DNA from: Brasilonema sp. CT11
Lineage (GTDB): Bacteria > Cyanobacteriota > Cyanobacteriia > Cyanobacteriales > Nostocaceae
Reading direction: 5' to 3'
DNA: 64,000 nucleotides
Assembly: GCF_017982655.1 (NCBI RefSeq)
Contig: NZ_JABXYX010000022.1
Location: 34,129-98,128 of the forward strand
Both the position numbers and the translations under genes were made by a program. The notes beneath the pieces were generated by a model. It saw only the letters and a program-made list of their open reading frames with translations. It was not told the origin of the DNA and ran no database searches. This document shows positions 25,701 through 36,000 of the stretch, piece by piece; positions within the stretch are counted from its first letter, which is position 1; each line of letters starts with the position of its first letter.

Positions 25701-28071
25701 TCACCTACTACCCATCAGAAGTTGTGTTGTTGATGAAAATTTGACATTTTCCGAATATCTGAGCAAAATCAAGGCAGTCTTGTTAGAGGCTTACGAACAT
25801 CAAGATTATCCTTTCGCTTGGTTGCTTAAACTGCTAAAATTAGGTCGGGACGCAAGCCACTCTCCTCTGATTGCAACCATATTTAACTTAGAGCGGCCTG
25901 TAACTGTGCCAAAAATGTTTGGACTGGAAACAGAGATTTTCGCTCCACCTATCAGTTTTACTGGATTTGATATCAGCTTTCATGTTATGGAGATTGGCGA
26001 TGAGCTGATATTGAATTGTGAGTACAACACAGACTTATTCGATGCTGCCACAATTAGCCGGATACTAGGTTATTTCCAGACCTTGATAGAGGGGATTATC
26101 ACTCTTCCAGAACAACGCCTTTTTGAATTGCCTCTGCTCAGTGACGCTGAGCAACATAAGTTACTTGTGGAGTGGAACAACACTCAAGCAGATTATCTTC
26201 AGGACAAATGTATTCACCAGTTGTTTGAGCAGCAGGTAGAGAGAACACCCTATGCAGTGGCAGTGGTGTTTGAGAATCAGCAGTTGACCTACCAGCAATT
26301 AAATCAAACAGCCAACCAATTAGCACATCACCTGCAAACCCTCGGTGTCGGACCAGAAGTATTGGTGGGGATTTGTGTAGAACGTTCGATTGAGATGGTG
26401 GTAGGACTGTTGGGGATACTTAAGGCTGGTGGTGCTTATGTACCTCTTGACCCTAGTTATCCTCAAGAACGGTTGAGTTATATGTTAGAGGATTCTAGTG
26501 TTGAGGTGTTGCTTACTCACAGGTCATTGCTGGAGTATTTGCCACAAAATCAAGCACGGGTGGTTTGTTTGGATACTGATTTGGTGGAAACTGAACAACA
26601 TCAAAAGGAGAACCTTGATGTTGGGGTATGTTCGGATAATTTGGCTTATGTCATCTACACTTCTGGTTCTACTGGACTACCCAAGGGAGCAATGAATACC
26701 CACCAGGGAATTCGCAATCGTTTACTGTGGATGCAAGAGGCTTATCAATTAACGAGTAGCGATCGCGTTTTGCAAAAAACTCCTTTCAGCTTTGATGTTT
26801 CAGTGTGGGAGTTTTTCTGGCCGTTACTAACTGGAGCGAGGATTGTAATCGCTAAACCAGAAGGACATAAAGATAGTACTTATTTAGTCAACCTCATTTT
26901 TACTCAGCAAATTACGACAATACATTTTGTACCATCCATGCTTCAAGTTTTTCTACTTGAACCCAACTGTAGAAATTGCAGTTGCTTGAAGCGAGTTATT
27001 TGTAGTGGAGAAGCACTACCGTTTGAACTTACTGAACGTTTCTTTGAGCACCTTGAATGTGAACTTCACAATCTTTATGGACCAACAGAAGCAGCGATTG
27101 ATGTGACTTTTTGGCAATGTCAGCTCCAAGAAAATCGTCAGCTAGTCCCCATCGGTCGCCCCATCGCCAACACCCAAGTTTATATCCTAGACAAACAGCT
27201 CCAAGCAGTACCCATAGGCGTACCCGGAGAATTGTACATTGGAGGTGATGGGTTAGCCAGAGGCTACCTGAACCGACCAGAACTAACTAGCGAAAAATTT
27301 ATCCCAAATCCCTTGTGTGATCACAAATCCGAACGCCTTTACAAAACAGGGGATTTAGCTCGTTACGGTAGTGACGGTAACATTGAATTCCTTGATCGAG
27401 TCGATAATCAGGTAAAGATTCGCGGCTTCCGCATCGAACTTGGAGAAATCGAATCCGTCCTCAACACCCATCCCCAAATCCAACAAGCGGTAGTCATTGC
27501 CACAGAAGATCTGACGGGTAACAAACGTCTAGTAGCATATATAGTCAGTGAGGATGAATTACTCACCACCAACCAACTACGTGAATTTCTCTTTTCAAAG
27601 CTACCAGAATATATGGTGCCTTCTGCCTTTGTCACTTTAGACACCTTACCGTTGACACCCAACGGCAAAGTAGACCGCAAAGCACTACCAGTACCAGATT
27701 TATCTACAAGTGATTTGTTAGAAGGCTTCGTTGCACCTAGTACTCCTACAGAGGAAATATTAGCTAAACTTTGGATGGAAGTTCTCGGGCGAAAACAAGT
27801 AAGCATCTACGACAACTTTTTTGATATTGGTGGTCATTCACTCCTGATAATTCAAGTAGGAAACAAAGTCAGAGAAATCTTCAATAGCAATATCTCAGTC
27901 ACTGACTTGTTTAAGTATCCAACTATAAGTAATTTGGCTAAATATTTAAACCAAGAAAATAATGTAGAACAAACTGCCCTTGCCCCAAGTGATCAGTTAG
28001 CCAAAAAGCAAAAAGAGGCTATCAAAAGACAAAAGCAACTCATGAAGCAGAAGAGGAAAGCAAATGTATAA
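19747..28071 (+). CDS. Hybrid PKS-NRPS: KS-AT-ACP-aminotransferase-C-A-PCP (beta-amino fatty acid, Ser)
   Basis: 2774 residues. KS about 1-430 (Cys172 in DTACSSSL); AT about 520-850 (GHSVGE, Ser622; SHAFHS, malonyl type); ACP with Ser955 (GADS); a linker with a duplicated 14-residue repeat; PLP aminotransferase about 1200-1600 (Lys1466 in YGKISGGG, DEIITGFR); C about 1620-2060 (HHIVVDGW, His1829-1830); A about 2080-2600 (YTSGSTGLPKG); PCP Ser2698. The architecture equals the MycA/PuwB type that extends the starter and aminates the beta-carbon. Specificity residues read by alignment to GrsA are D-V-W-H-I-S-L-I-D-K, the serine code. A basic C-terminal tail (KKQKEAIKRQKQ) may be a docking helix. 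The stop overlaps the next start by 8 bases. Confidence 0.93.
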   Translation: MEAIAIIGIGCRFPGANHPEAFWHLLRNGVDAITEVPSDRWDIDTLYDPNPATPGKMNTRSGSFLEQVDLFAPKFFRISPREAERMDPQQRLILEVAWEALENAGLAPDKLAQSQTGVFMGISSHDYGVLQTKNIDQIDAYIGTGNAFSIAANRLSYFLNLHGPSVTIDTACSSSLVSLHYACQSLQIGESELCLVGGVNLILSPNNHIVFSQAGMMSADGRCKTFDANADGYVRGEGCGVLILKRLWEAQRDQDNVLAIIKGSAVNQDGLTNGLTAPNGLSQQRVIRQALKSAGVAPAQISYVETHGTGTPLGDPVEIRALKAVLMEDRSLEQPCYIGSVKTNIGHLEAAAGIAGLIKTVLSLQHKEIAPHLHLQQLNPYISFEGTPFSIPTKRQPWIAGTEKRLAGVSSFGFGGTNCHVILEEAPAVTYSPSDFEREMHLLTLSTKSENALQELAQSYMDFARFHPEASLADICFTANVGRSHFNHRLAIVAESTTQLFEQLTAFTTGKQASGVINGTVELINRPKIVFLFTGQGSQYHGMGRKLYETQPTFRKTLQQCDRLLKPYLKQSLLKILYGKTQTTNLLNETAYTQPALFALEYALAELWRSWGIVPDAVIGHSVGEYVAACVAGVFSLEDGLMLVAQRSRLMQSLPDNGEMAVVFAEQEKVVNILTQYETEASGVARDASVSIAAVNGSNNIVISGLKEYVQSAVEQFESQGITVKPLQVSHAFHSPLMEPILDEFESKAAKVNFQAPQIALISNLTGEIFKSGEIPNASYWRRHLREPVQFAAGMNTLAEQGYKVFLEIGPRPTLSAMGKRCLPNVKSTWLPSLQHGQDDWQVLLNSLGILDTQGIEVNWMGYDHDYQRHKISLPTYPFQRKSYWFEPDEEKNINFMDLKNSDTQPVKPQLNTVQKTIYQDKIISQLRTVVASLLKTDSSEINVYTPFLEMGADSIVLIEAVRTIENTFGIKVTISQMFEELRNIDSLASYIAQNQPEVASEEKSTEPEIIAPNQPAQTIPEKAPEPEIAVGTLPQLPQSALPTMTEKSTYVRENGLLNKTPVVETGLERIMAQQLQLTSQVISQQAQQLQLTSQVISQQLQLLQNNRVVSPTNESQLTFINTSEPASPVNNSVNGDGSFQQPKSVTASIEQISSKKESPSGSQTTGSHGLLSLERITAGGDQGLNSQQQQHLETLIARYTTRTQGSKRVKQSYHHVLADSRAAAGFRPSIKEMVYPIVCDRSVGSRFWDVDGNEYVDITMGFGVHLFGHNPPFIIEALQEQIKLGTQLGPQSSLAGEVAELLCELTGTERVTFCQSGTEAVMTSLRLARTATGRTKIVLFSGSYHGHFDGVLATQASDDEQVSVPMAPGISPHIVEDVVVLDYGDPNALEYIAAHAHELAAVLVEPVQSRRPDLQPKEFLQHLRQVTANAGTVLIFDEIITGFRIHPGGAQKYFGVKADLATYGKISGGGLPFAAVAGKATLMNGIDGGQWNYGDISYPEAERTFFAGTFNKYSLALATARAVLKHLKNQGLGLQEQLNQRTAQLAQTLNTFFEQERVPIQVVYFGSLFRFSFKKNLELFFYHLIEKGVYIWEGRTCFLSTAHTTADIQYVIQAVKETVAQMQAGGFLPEPSPNLNSSNCFSTNSFLAKSSTFEAATPQTTTMPAGGIVEPVNPKIFTSLTIDSNSDEAVSDAAITVPLTEAQKQLWILAQISEEASSAYKVSINLQLRGSLNLTVLHQAVQKVVERHEGLRTTIGSQGDFQQILPFLKVDISCIDFSNVDSCERESKVAEWFKQESLKPFDLTQASLFRCYVLKLEEQLHLLVMTAHHIVVDGWSINVILQELAALYSQECQGKVCQFKPAMQFKEYINWQEQQSQTEEMVAHKSYWLEKFASSTPVLNLPTDRPRPPIKTYRGNRQTLRLNASFYREVKQFSTKRGCTPFMTLLSAYTAFLHRLTNQEDIVVGIPSGGRSSASNEKLVGYCSHLLPIRSCVVDENLTFSEYLSKIKAVLLEAYEHQDYPFAWLLKLLKLGRDASHSPLIATIFNLERPVTVPKMFGLETEIFAPPISFTGFDISFHVMEIGDELILNCEYNTDLFDAATISRILGYFQTLIEGIITLPEQRLFELPLLSDAEQHKLLVEWNNTQADYLQDKCIHQLFEQQVERTPYAVAVVFENQQLTYQQLNQTANQLAHHLQTLGVGPEVLVGICVERSIEMVVGLLGILKAGGAYVPLDPSYPQERLSYMLEDSSVEVLLTHRSLLEYLPQNQARVVCLDTDLVETEQHQKENLDVGVCSDNLAYVIYTSGSTGLPKGAMNTHQGIRNRLLWMQEAYQLTSSDRVLQKTPFSFDVSVWEFFWPLLTGARIVIAKPEGHKDSTYLVNLIFTQQITTIHFVPSMLQVFLLEPNCRNCSCLKRVICSGEALPFELTERFFEHLECELHNLYGPTEAAIDVTFWQCQLQENRQLVPIGRPIANTQVYILDKQLQAVPIGVPGELYIGGDGLARGYLNRPELTSEKFIPNPLCDHKSERLYKTGDLARYGSDGNIEFLDRVDNQVKIRGFRIELGEIESVLNTHPQIQQAVVIATEDLTGNKRLVAYIVSEDELLTTNQLREFLFSKLPEYMVPSAFVTLDTLPLTPNGKVDRKALPVPDLSTSDLLEGFVAPSTPTEEILAKLWMEVLGRKQVSIYDNFFDIGGHSLLIIQVGNKVREIFNSNISVTDLFKYPTISNLAKYLNQENNVEQTALAPSDQLAKKQKEAIKRQKQLMKQKRKANV
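22963..23046. repeat. 42-bp in-frame tandem duplication in ACP-aminotransferase linker
   Basis: Two adjacent 42-bp copies (22963-23004, 23005-23046) differ at one base and encode AQQLQLTSQVISQQ twice. The glutamine-rich segment probably forms a coiled coil. The near identity indicates a recent duplication. Confidence 0.9.
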
Positions 28072-31000
28072 TTGGGAAGCTCAAGATTCTTTAGAACCTA
28101 TAGCCATAATTGGCATGACTGGTCGTTTTCCAGGAGCTAACAACGTTGATAAATTTTGGCAAAATTTAGTCAACGGTGTAGAGTCAATTACATTTTTCAC
28201 GGATGAAGAACTCATTGCTTCAGGTGTAGACCCGGCTTTACTCAATTCCCCTAACTATGTCAAAGCCAAAGGGGTGTTGGAAGACATTGAAATGTTTGAC
28301 GCTCTATTCTTTGGCTTTACACCCAAGGAAGCTGAATTGATGGACCCCCAGCACCGCCTCTTTTTAGAGTGTGCCTGGGAAGCTCTGGAAAATGCTGGTT
28401 ATGACTCTCAAGCATACGATGGTCGAATTGGTGTTTACGCTGGCGCTGGTTTGAATATTTACCTGGCAACAAACTTAATGTCAAATCGCGACCTCATCGA
28501 ATCAGCAGGCAATTTACAAATTTCAATTGGCAATGATAAAGATTATGTGCCTACACGGGTTTCTTATAAATTGAACCTGACAGGACCTAGTATTAACGTT
28601 AATACCGCCTGTTCTACTTCGTTGGTGACTGTTCATTTGGCATGCCAAAGCTTGCTAAATTATCAATGTGATATGGCACTAGCAGGTGGTGTTTCCATTT
28701 ATACTCCACAAAAAGAAGGTTATTTTTACCAAAACGGCGGTATTGCCTCTCCTGACGGACACTGCCGAGCTTTTGATGCTCATGCTCAGGGAACTGTTGA
28801 TGGCAGTGGTGTCGGCATTGTTGTGCTGAAGAGGTTAGAGGATGCTTTGGCAGATGGTGACTATATTCATGCAGTTATCAGAGGCTCTGCTATTAATAAC
28901 GACGGTTCGTTGAAAGTGGGCTACACGGCTCCAAGTGAGTCCGGTCAGGCGGCAGTGATTTCAGAGGCTCTGGCAGTAGCAGGAGTTGAGGCTGAGGACA
29001 TTTCATATATAGAAGCGCACGGAACCGGAACAACTCTTGGAGATCCGATTGAAATTGCAGCACTGACCCAAGCTTTTCAAACCAGTACTCAGAAGAAAGG
29101 CTTCTGTGCTATTGGTTCGGTAAAAACAAATATTGGACATCTTGATGCAGCCGCTGGAGTGGCGGGTCTAATTAAGACTACCTTAGCCCTGAAACACAAG
29201 TTGCTGCCTCCTAGTCTGAACTTTGAAAAACCATCACCCAATATTGATTTTGCCAATAGTCCATTTTACGTCAATAAGACGCTGTCCGAATGGACAACAG
29301 ACGGAACACCCTGCCGTGCTGGGGTCAGTTCCTTTGGCATTGGGGGTACTAATGCCCATATTGTCTTAGAAGAAGCACCTGTTGACCACACGCAAGATAT
29401 CGCGTCTTTACATTCCAGACCTTGGCAACTAGTATCGCTGTCTGCTAAAACCAGTTCGGCGCTGGATGAAATGACTGCAAACTTAGCTGCGTACTTAAAA
29501 CAGCATCCCGATCTTGACATTGCTGATGTAGCTTACACGCTAGCTGTTGGTCGTAAAGCTTTCGAGCACCGACGGATTTTAGTTTGCCAAGAGCTTAATC
29601 AAGCTGGAAACGCATTGAAGTTAGTTGATCCGCAACGAGTTTTTACAAGCTTTCAGGAACTCAAAGAGCGGTCTGTGGTGTTTATGTTTTCAGGGCAGGG
29701 TTCTCAGTATGTGAATATGGGGCGCGAACTCTACCAAACTGAACCGACATTTCGCGAGCACATCGATCTATGTTCGCAAATCCTCAAACCTCATTTAGGA
29801 TTTGACCTGCAATCTGCATTGTATCCTCAAGAGGAATTAGCACAAGAAGCAGTAGAACAACTTAAACAGACAGCTATTGCACAGCCAGCTTTATTTGCGA
29901 TCGCCTACTCCCTAGCTCAACTGTGGATGTCTTGGGGCGTGCGTCCAAAAGCAATGATTGGTCACAGTATCGGTGAATATGTAGCAGCAACTCTAGCTGG
30001 TGTTTTATCTTTAAAAGATGCCTTAACTCTAGTAGCTTCACGAGGGCAACTCATGCAACAATTGCCAACAGGGGCAATGCTTGCTATTCATCTTCCAGAA
30101 AAAGAGGTGCAAGCTCTCCTAAATGCAGAGATATTGCAGACAAAGTCTCTACAAATTGCTGCCATTAACGGGCTATCCCTTTGTGTGGTTTCAGGTCCCA
30201 CGGATGATGTGGAGGCATTGCAGAACCAGCTTGCAGAAAAAGGCGTAAACTGCCGACGGCTGCATACTTCCCATGCATTCCATTCCCAGATGATGGACCC
30301 GATTTTGGAACCCTTTACCCTTATAGTCAAAAAAGTAACTCTCAATCCCCCACAAATTCCTTACTTGTCCAATGTCACTGGCACCTGGATTACAGCATCA
30401 CAGGCAACAGATCCAAGTTATTGGGCAAAGCATTTGCGCTCTTGTATACGCTTTTCCGAAGGACTGCAACAGTTGTTGAAAGAACCCGAACAAATACTGC
30501 TAGAGGTTGGCCCCGGAAGAACGTTAAGTACGTTAGCTACACAGCATTCAGCTAAGACAGCAAAGCAAGTTGTGCTAACTTCGTTACGTCATCCACAAGA
30601 CCGTCAATCAGATGTAGAGTTTTTGCTTACTACATTAGGCAAGCTTTGGCTTTTTGGCGTCAAAGTGGATTGGTCTGGATTTTATAGCCAGCAGAAACAT
30701 CTTCGCGTTCCCTTACCGACATATCCCTTTGAGCGTCAGCGTTATTGGATTGAACCTCAAAAACAGTTAGGTCATAACCGTGAATCTCAGGTATCACTGG
30801 GCAAAAAACCAAATGTCGCTGACTGGTTTTACTTACCTTGTTGGAAAGCATCTATACCACCAGTGTCTCTTGCAAATGAAGAGTTGGTGGAAAGGAAATC
30901 ATCGTGGCTGGTGTTTGTTGATGATTACGGTTTGGGTTCCCAAATTGTAGAACGATTGGAACGGGATGACTATGATGTTATTATTGTTAAAGTTGGAGCA

Positions 31001-32746
31001 GAGTTTACTCAGCAGAGCGATCGCGCATATACTCTGAACCCTCAACAACCTGATAACTACAGTACTTTAGTCAAAGAAATTTTAGCGCAAAGAAAGTTCC
31101 CAAACACAATTGTTCATTTGTGGAGTGTCACAAAGAACAGCCAAACAGTATCAAGGCTTGAAGGGGTTGACAAAGCTCAAGATTTAGGGCTGCACAGTCT
31201 TATCTTTCTAGCGCAGGCACTTGGGAAATACAATGTTATGGATGAGATTCTACTGACTGTTATTTCAAATAATGTACAGCCAGTAACTACAGAAGAGGAA
31301 CTGTGCCCGGAGAAAGCGACCATGTTGGGAGCAATTAAGATCATTCCGGAAGAATACTCCTCAATTAGCTGTCGCAGCATTGATGTTGTCCTTCCCAAAT
31401 CAGGAACTAGAAGCAAACGCAAGCTTATAGACCAGCTACTCAACGAACTACAAGCAAAATCCTCCGACCTGTTTATTGCCTACCGTGGTCTTCACCGTTG
31501 GGTACAAACCTTTGAACCAGTCCAATTGAATAAGCCCAGTGAAACAAATCTCAGGTTAAGGGAACAGGGAGTTTATTTGATTACAGGTGGTCTTGGAGGC
31601 GTTGGATTTGTGCTAGCAGAACATCTGGCGAAGACTGTAAAAGCCAAATTAATTCTGTTAGGTCGTTCAGCTTTTCCGGCACCAGATGAGTGGGCCGAAT
31701 GGCTTACTAATTACGGTGAAGACAATGATATCAGTCGTAAAATTCAGAAAATTCAAAAACTCGAACAGTTTGGAGCGGAGGTTTTAGTAATCAGCGCCGA
31801 TGTAGCTAACTTTGAACAAATGCAAGCAGCGATCGCAAAGGTTCAACAGCAGTTTGGTTCAATAAATGGTGTTATCCATACTGCTGCGGTTGTTGATTAT
31901 GCAGGTGTTATTCAAAGAAGAACAAAAGAAATGACAGAGAGTGTTCTAGCACCAAAAGTGAGGGGTACATTGGTACTCGCTAAGCTATTAGAACACGTTG
32001 AACTAGATTTTTTAGTTCTTTGTTCATCTATAGGTGTTGCACTGTATAAAACAAAATTTGGTGAGGTTAGCTATGTTGCTGCTAACGAATTCCTTGATGT
32101 TTTCTGTTATTACAACACTTGTCAAAATAGAACTTTTACAGTTAGTATTGATTGGGATGATTGGCAAAAAGTTGGAATGTCAGTCGAGGCAGTAAAAAAT
32201 GCTGCCAAAATAAACTATAATATTCTTGAAGAAGAATACCTCCAGAATGCATTACTTCCTTCAGAAGGTGTTGAGGTTTTTCTGCGTATTTTGGATAGTT
32301 CATCTCCCCGATTTACAGTATCAACTGAAGATTTAAGGACTAGGATTAAGCTAAATAATTCCTTTTCAAAAATTTCTTTTGAAAACTTAGAAAAAGTTAA
32401 TAGATCCCAAGATACACACCCACGACCTGAACTTAGTAATGCTTATGTTGCTCCTCACAATGAACTTGAGCAAACTATTGGTGAAATCTGGCAACAATTA
32501 CTTGGTATTGAGAAAGTGGGTATCTATGATAACTTTTTTGAACTAGGGGGACATTCATTACTAGCCACTCAAGTTATTTCTCGGGTTCGTGAAGTCCTTC
32601 AAGTGGAACTTTCCTTAAATAACCTGTTTGAAGAACCTACAGTAGCTGGCATATCTGCTTTAGTAGATAAGATTCTTTTAACAACACAAAAACGACAGAT
32701 AACGATTAGTGATTTTGTGGGTGAGCGAGAGGAGATAGAGCTATGA
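28064..32746 (+). CDS. Type I PKS: KS-AT-KR-ACP
   Basis: 1560 residues. KS about 8-435 (Cys183 in NTACSTSL, EAHGTGTTLGDP, KTNIGHLDAA); AT about 535-860 (FSGQGSQYVNMG, GHSIGE with Ser635, SHAFHSQMM, malonyl type); KR about 1050-1400 including its structural half, with GGLGGVG near 1175 and catalytic SSIGV and SYVAANEF; ACP Ser1498 (LGGHS). No DH or ER, so it should make a beta-hydroxy unit from the Ser-bound chain, giving a statine-like gamma-amino-beta-hydroxy acid. The ATG overlaps the preceding stop by 8 bases. All catalytic residues are present. The sequence is clearly paralogous to the terminal PKS at 49097. Confidence 0.93.
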   Translation: MYNWEAQDSLEPIAIIGMTGRFPGANNVDKFWQNLVNGVESITFFTDEELIASGVDPALLNSPNYVKAKGVLEDIEMFDALFFGFTPKEAELMDPQHRLFLECAWEALENAGYDSQAYDGRIGVYAGAGLNIYLATNLMSNRDLIESAGNLQISIGNDKDYVPTRVSYKLNLTGPSINVNTACSTSLVTVHLACQSLLNYQCDMALAGGVSIYTPQKEGYFYQNGGIASPDGHCRAFDAHAQGTVDGSGVGIVVLKRLEDALADGDYIHAVIRGSAINNDGSLKVGYTAPSESGQAAVISEALAVAGVEAEDISYIEAHGTGTTLGDPIEIAALTQAFQTSTQKKGFCAIGSVKTNIGHLDAAAGVAGLIKTTLALKHKLLPPSLNFEKPSPNIDFANSPFYVNKTLSEWTTDGTPCRAGVSSFGIGGTNAHIVLEEAPVDHTQDIASLHSRPWQLVSLSAKTSSALDEMTANLAAYLKQHPDLDIADVAYTLAVGRKAFEHRRILVCQELNQAGNALKLVDPQRVFTSFQELKERSVVFMFSGQGSQYVNMGRELYQTEPTFREHIDLCSQILKPHLGFDLQSALYPQEELAQEAVEQLKQTAIAQPALFAIAYSLAQLWMSWGVRPKAMIGHSIGEYVAATLAGVLSLKDALTLVASRGQLMQQLPTGAMLAIHLPEKEVQALLNAEILQTKSLQIAAINGLSLCVVSGPTDDVEALQNQLAEKGVNCRRLHTSHAFHSQMMDPILEPFTLIVKKVTLNPPQIPYLSNVTGTWITASQATDPSYWAKHLRSCIRFSEGLQQLLKEPEQILLEVGPGRTLSTLATQHSAKTAKQVVLTSLRHPQDRQSDVEFLLTTLGKLWLFGVKVDWSGFYSQQKHLRVPLPTYPFERQRYWIEPQKQLGHNRESQVSLGKKPNVADWFYLPCWKASIPPVSLANEELVERKSSWLVFVDDYGLGSQIVERLERDDYDVIIVKVGAEFTQQSDRAYTLNPQQPDNYSTLVKEILAQRKFPNTIVHLWSVTKNSQTVSRLEGVDKAQDLGLHSLIFLAQALGKYNVMDEILLTVISNNVQPVTTEEELCPEKATMLGAIKIIPEEYSSISCRSIDVVLPKSGTRSKRKLIDQLLNELQAKSSDLFIAYRGLHRWVQTFEPVQLNKPSETNLRLREQGVYLITGGLGGVGFVLAEHLAKTVKAKLILLGRSAFPAPDEWAEWLTNYGEDNDISRKIQKIQKLEQFGAEVLVISADVANFEQMQAAIAKVQQQFGSINGVIHTAAVVDYAGVIQRRTKEMTESVLAPKVRGTLVLAKLLEHVELDFLVLCSSIGVALYKTKFGEVSYVAANEFLDVFCYYNTCQNRTFTVSIDWDDWQKVGMSVEAVKNAAKINYNILEEEYLQNALLPSEGVEVFLRILDSSSPRFTVSTEDLRTRIKLNNSFSKISFENLEKVNRSQDTHPRPELSNAYVAPHNELEQTIGEIWQQLLGIEKVGIYDNFFELGGHSLLATQVISRVREVLQVELSLNNLFEEPTVAGISALVDKILLTTQKRQITISDFVGEREEIEL

Positions 32747-32870
32747 AAAGCACAAAGAGTTTTTGTCCTATCTTAACAACTTAGACGTCAGGCTTTGGAG
32801 CATAGACAATGGTTCCGCTCTAACGCGGCTAAAGGAACATTTAAAGGAACATTGACATCAGAGCGCGGGA
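32743..32870 (+). pseudogene. Relic of an NRPS 5' end (TubC-type docking domain)
   Basis: An ATG overlaps the PKS stop (ATGA), as a coupled downstream gene would. After one frameshift the sequence reads EFLSYLNNLDVRLWSIDNGS, nearly parallel to KFLSYLDELDIKLWIDEVNG at the N-terminus of the intact NRPS starting at 33054. AAAGGAACATTGACATCAGA further on matches AAAGGAACACTGACACCAGA of the intact gene. It is therefore a decayed duplicate docking-domain start. The rest of the gap to 33053 shows nothing recognisable. Confidence 0.6.
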
Positions 32871-33053
32871 GATATATCAACAGTAAGTGGTTGCTATTTT
32901 GGGGCAAAAAGGAGATATGTTGATGTTAGATAATATGTCATTTGCACATGGACATCTGTCGTTTTTTGGTAAAAAATTGTAGTAGGCATGGCATAATCTT
33001 CTAATTTGAATATTGTTTTAACAGAAAGAGTGCAATTTTTAACAACTAAAATT

Positions 33054-36000
33054 ATGAAACCCATAGAAAAGTTTTTGTCGTATTTAGATGAGTTAGATAT
33101 TAAACTTTGGATTGATGAAGTTAATGGATCTGCTGCACAAGATGTTAGCCTGCGCTGTAATGCCCCTAAAGGAACACTGACACCAGACATACGTGCTGAG
33201 TTAGCTGAACGTAAAGATGAAATTATCGCGTTTCTGCAAAAAACCAGTCTCGCCTCAACTTTCACTGTTGAACCCATTCGACCCATTTCAAGGAACGGAA
33301 CTATTCCTCTGTCGTTTAATCAGCAAGGATTGTGGTTCTTAGACCAAATTGAGGAAGGAAGTACTACCTATAACGAGTTTTTTGCCGTGAGCATTAAGGG
33401 TTTGCTTCAGATTACTCATTTGGAGCGGAGCTTGCAAGAAATTATACAACGTCATGAAGTTCTACGCACCACTTTTCCCAATCAGGATGGGTATCCTATC
33501 CAGGCGGTCGCTCCTACTCTAACAATAACCGTACCAGTAGTGAACTTGCAGACATTGCCAAAAGTTGAGCAATCTGCTCTCATACAACAGTTATCTAAAG
33601 AAGTTCAACGACCCTTTGACCTAGTAAATGGTCCGTTGTTGCGAGTTAATTTGGTGCAACTAGAGAAAGAGTCTTATGTGTTGCTACTTTGTATGCACCA
33701 CATTGTTTCTGATGGTTGGTCAATGGGGGTATTCATCCAAGAACTATCTAGTTTATATCAAGCAAGTTGTGCAGGAGTTCTATCCCCTTTACCAGAATTA
33801 CCTATCCAGTATGCCGACTTTGCAGTTTGGCAGAGACAATGGTTGAGTGGAGAAGTCCTAAAAACTCAACTAAATTATTGGCTTTCTCAATTGCATGGTG
33901 CTCCATCTCTATTACAATTACCTACAGACCGTCCTCGTCCCAGTGTGCAAACTTACCAGGGTAGGACGGAAAGTTTTAGTTTAAATACTCAAATAACCCA
34001 GAAGTTGCAAACTCTGTCTCGGGAGTCGGGTACAACCTTATTTATGACGCTGCTGGCGGTGTTTGCCACTTTACTATATCGTTACAGTGGTCAATCAGAT
34101 ATTTTAATCGGCTCATCAATTGCCAATCGTAACCGCAGTCAAATAGAGTCACTGATTGGCTGTTTTGTGAATAATTTGGTGTTGAGAACCCGTTTTGAAG
34201 ATAATCCCAGTTTTGAGAACTTACTGGCACAAGTTCGGGAAACTACACTCAAAGCTTATGAACATCAAGATGTACCTTTTGGACAGGTAGTTGAGGCATT
34301 GCGACCGAAACGAGATTTAAGTCACTCTCCCCTGTTCCAGGTGATATTTGTATTACAGAATACACCAAAGAGTGAATTAGAAATACCTGGTTGTACCTGG
34401 TGTGAATTAAATCAAGAAAGTACTATTGCTAGGTTTGATTTGACACTGTCAATCACCGAAACAGAAGGAGGATTGGTAGGGTCATGGGAGTACAATACAG
34501 ACTTATTTGATGGCAGCACTATCGAACGCATGGCGGCTCATTTCCAGAACTTGTGTAGCGCAATTGTGGAAAATCCACTAGCAACTGTGGATGAATTACC
34601 CTTACTCAGTCAAGCAGAACGCCATCAGTTATTGGTAGAGTGGAATGATACTGCAACGCTTGGAACCACTGACAAATGTATTCATCAATTGTTTGAGCAG
34701 CAGGTTGAAAGAACACCGGATGCGGTGGCGGTGGTATTTGAGAATCAGCAGTTGACCTACGAGCAATTAAATCAAAGAGCCAACCAACTAGCACATCACC
34801 TGCAAACCCTTGGTGTGGGAGCAGAAGTATTAGTGGGTATTTGCGTGGAACGTTCGATTGAGATGGTGGTGGGACTGTTGGGGATACTTAAGACTGGTGG
34901 CGCTTATGTACCCCTTGACCCCAGTTATCCGATAGAACGCCTGAGTTACATGTTGGACGATGCGGAGCTGGCAATATTGTTGACGCAAGACAGCTTGTCG
35001 TCGTCTGTTCCATCTCATACTGCCTGGACGGTTTGTTTGGACACTGATTGGGAAGTCATTGAGCAGCATAGTCAGGAGAATTTGGCTACTAGTGTCAGTG
35101 CAGATAATTTGGCTTATGTCATCTACACGAGTGGTTCTACGGGGCAACCTAAAGGGGTACAACTACTGCACGGAGGTTTAAGTAACTATTTGCACTGGGC
35201 TAAAGACTACTACGCAGTAGCACAAGGACAAGGTACGCCTGTACAGTCTTCTCTTAGCTTTGATGCAACGATTACCTCCTTGTACCTTCCTTTAATTTGC
35301 GGGCGTACCACCATCTTGGTAAGAGAAGAACAAGAATTGGAGCTTCTAGCAGACATTGTTAAACAAAATAATCATCTCTCGCTAGTCAAAATCACACCCT
35401 CGCATCTGGAAATACTGAATCAGCAAATTGATCCTGATACCATGCCGAATCGGGTCAACGCCCTTGTTTTAGGCGGTGAGGCATTACACACTAAGCAAAT
35501 AATTCCGTGGTTGACTCATGCCCCCGATACTCGCCTGATTAACGAATATGGCCCCACAGAAGCCGTTGTAGGGTGTTGTGTCTACGAAGCAACTGCAAAA
35601 AGCGATCTGGCGGGCGATGTATTAATAGGACGGCCAATTGCCAATGTACGTATCTATATTTTAGACAAACAAAACCAACCCCTGCCTCCTTGCATTCCTG
35701 GGGAACTTTGTATTGCAGGTGCTCCTTTAGCCCGTGGCTATCTCAAGCGTCCCGGACTCACAGCCGAAAAATTCATCCCAAATCCTTTCTCTGATGACAA
35801 ATCCGAACGCCTTTACAAAACAGGGGATTTGGCTCGTTACGATAGTGATGGTAATATTATCTTTATTGGTCGCATTGATAACCAGGTAAAGATTCGCGGC
35901 TTTCGCATCGAACTGGGAGAAATTGAAGTAGTCCTTAATACTCATCCCCAAATCCAACAAGCGGTAGTTATTGCCACAGAAGATTTAACGGATAACAAAC

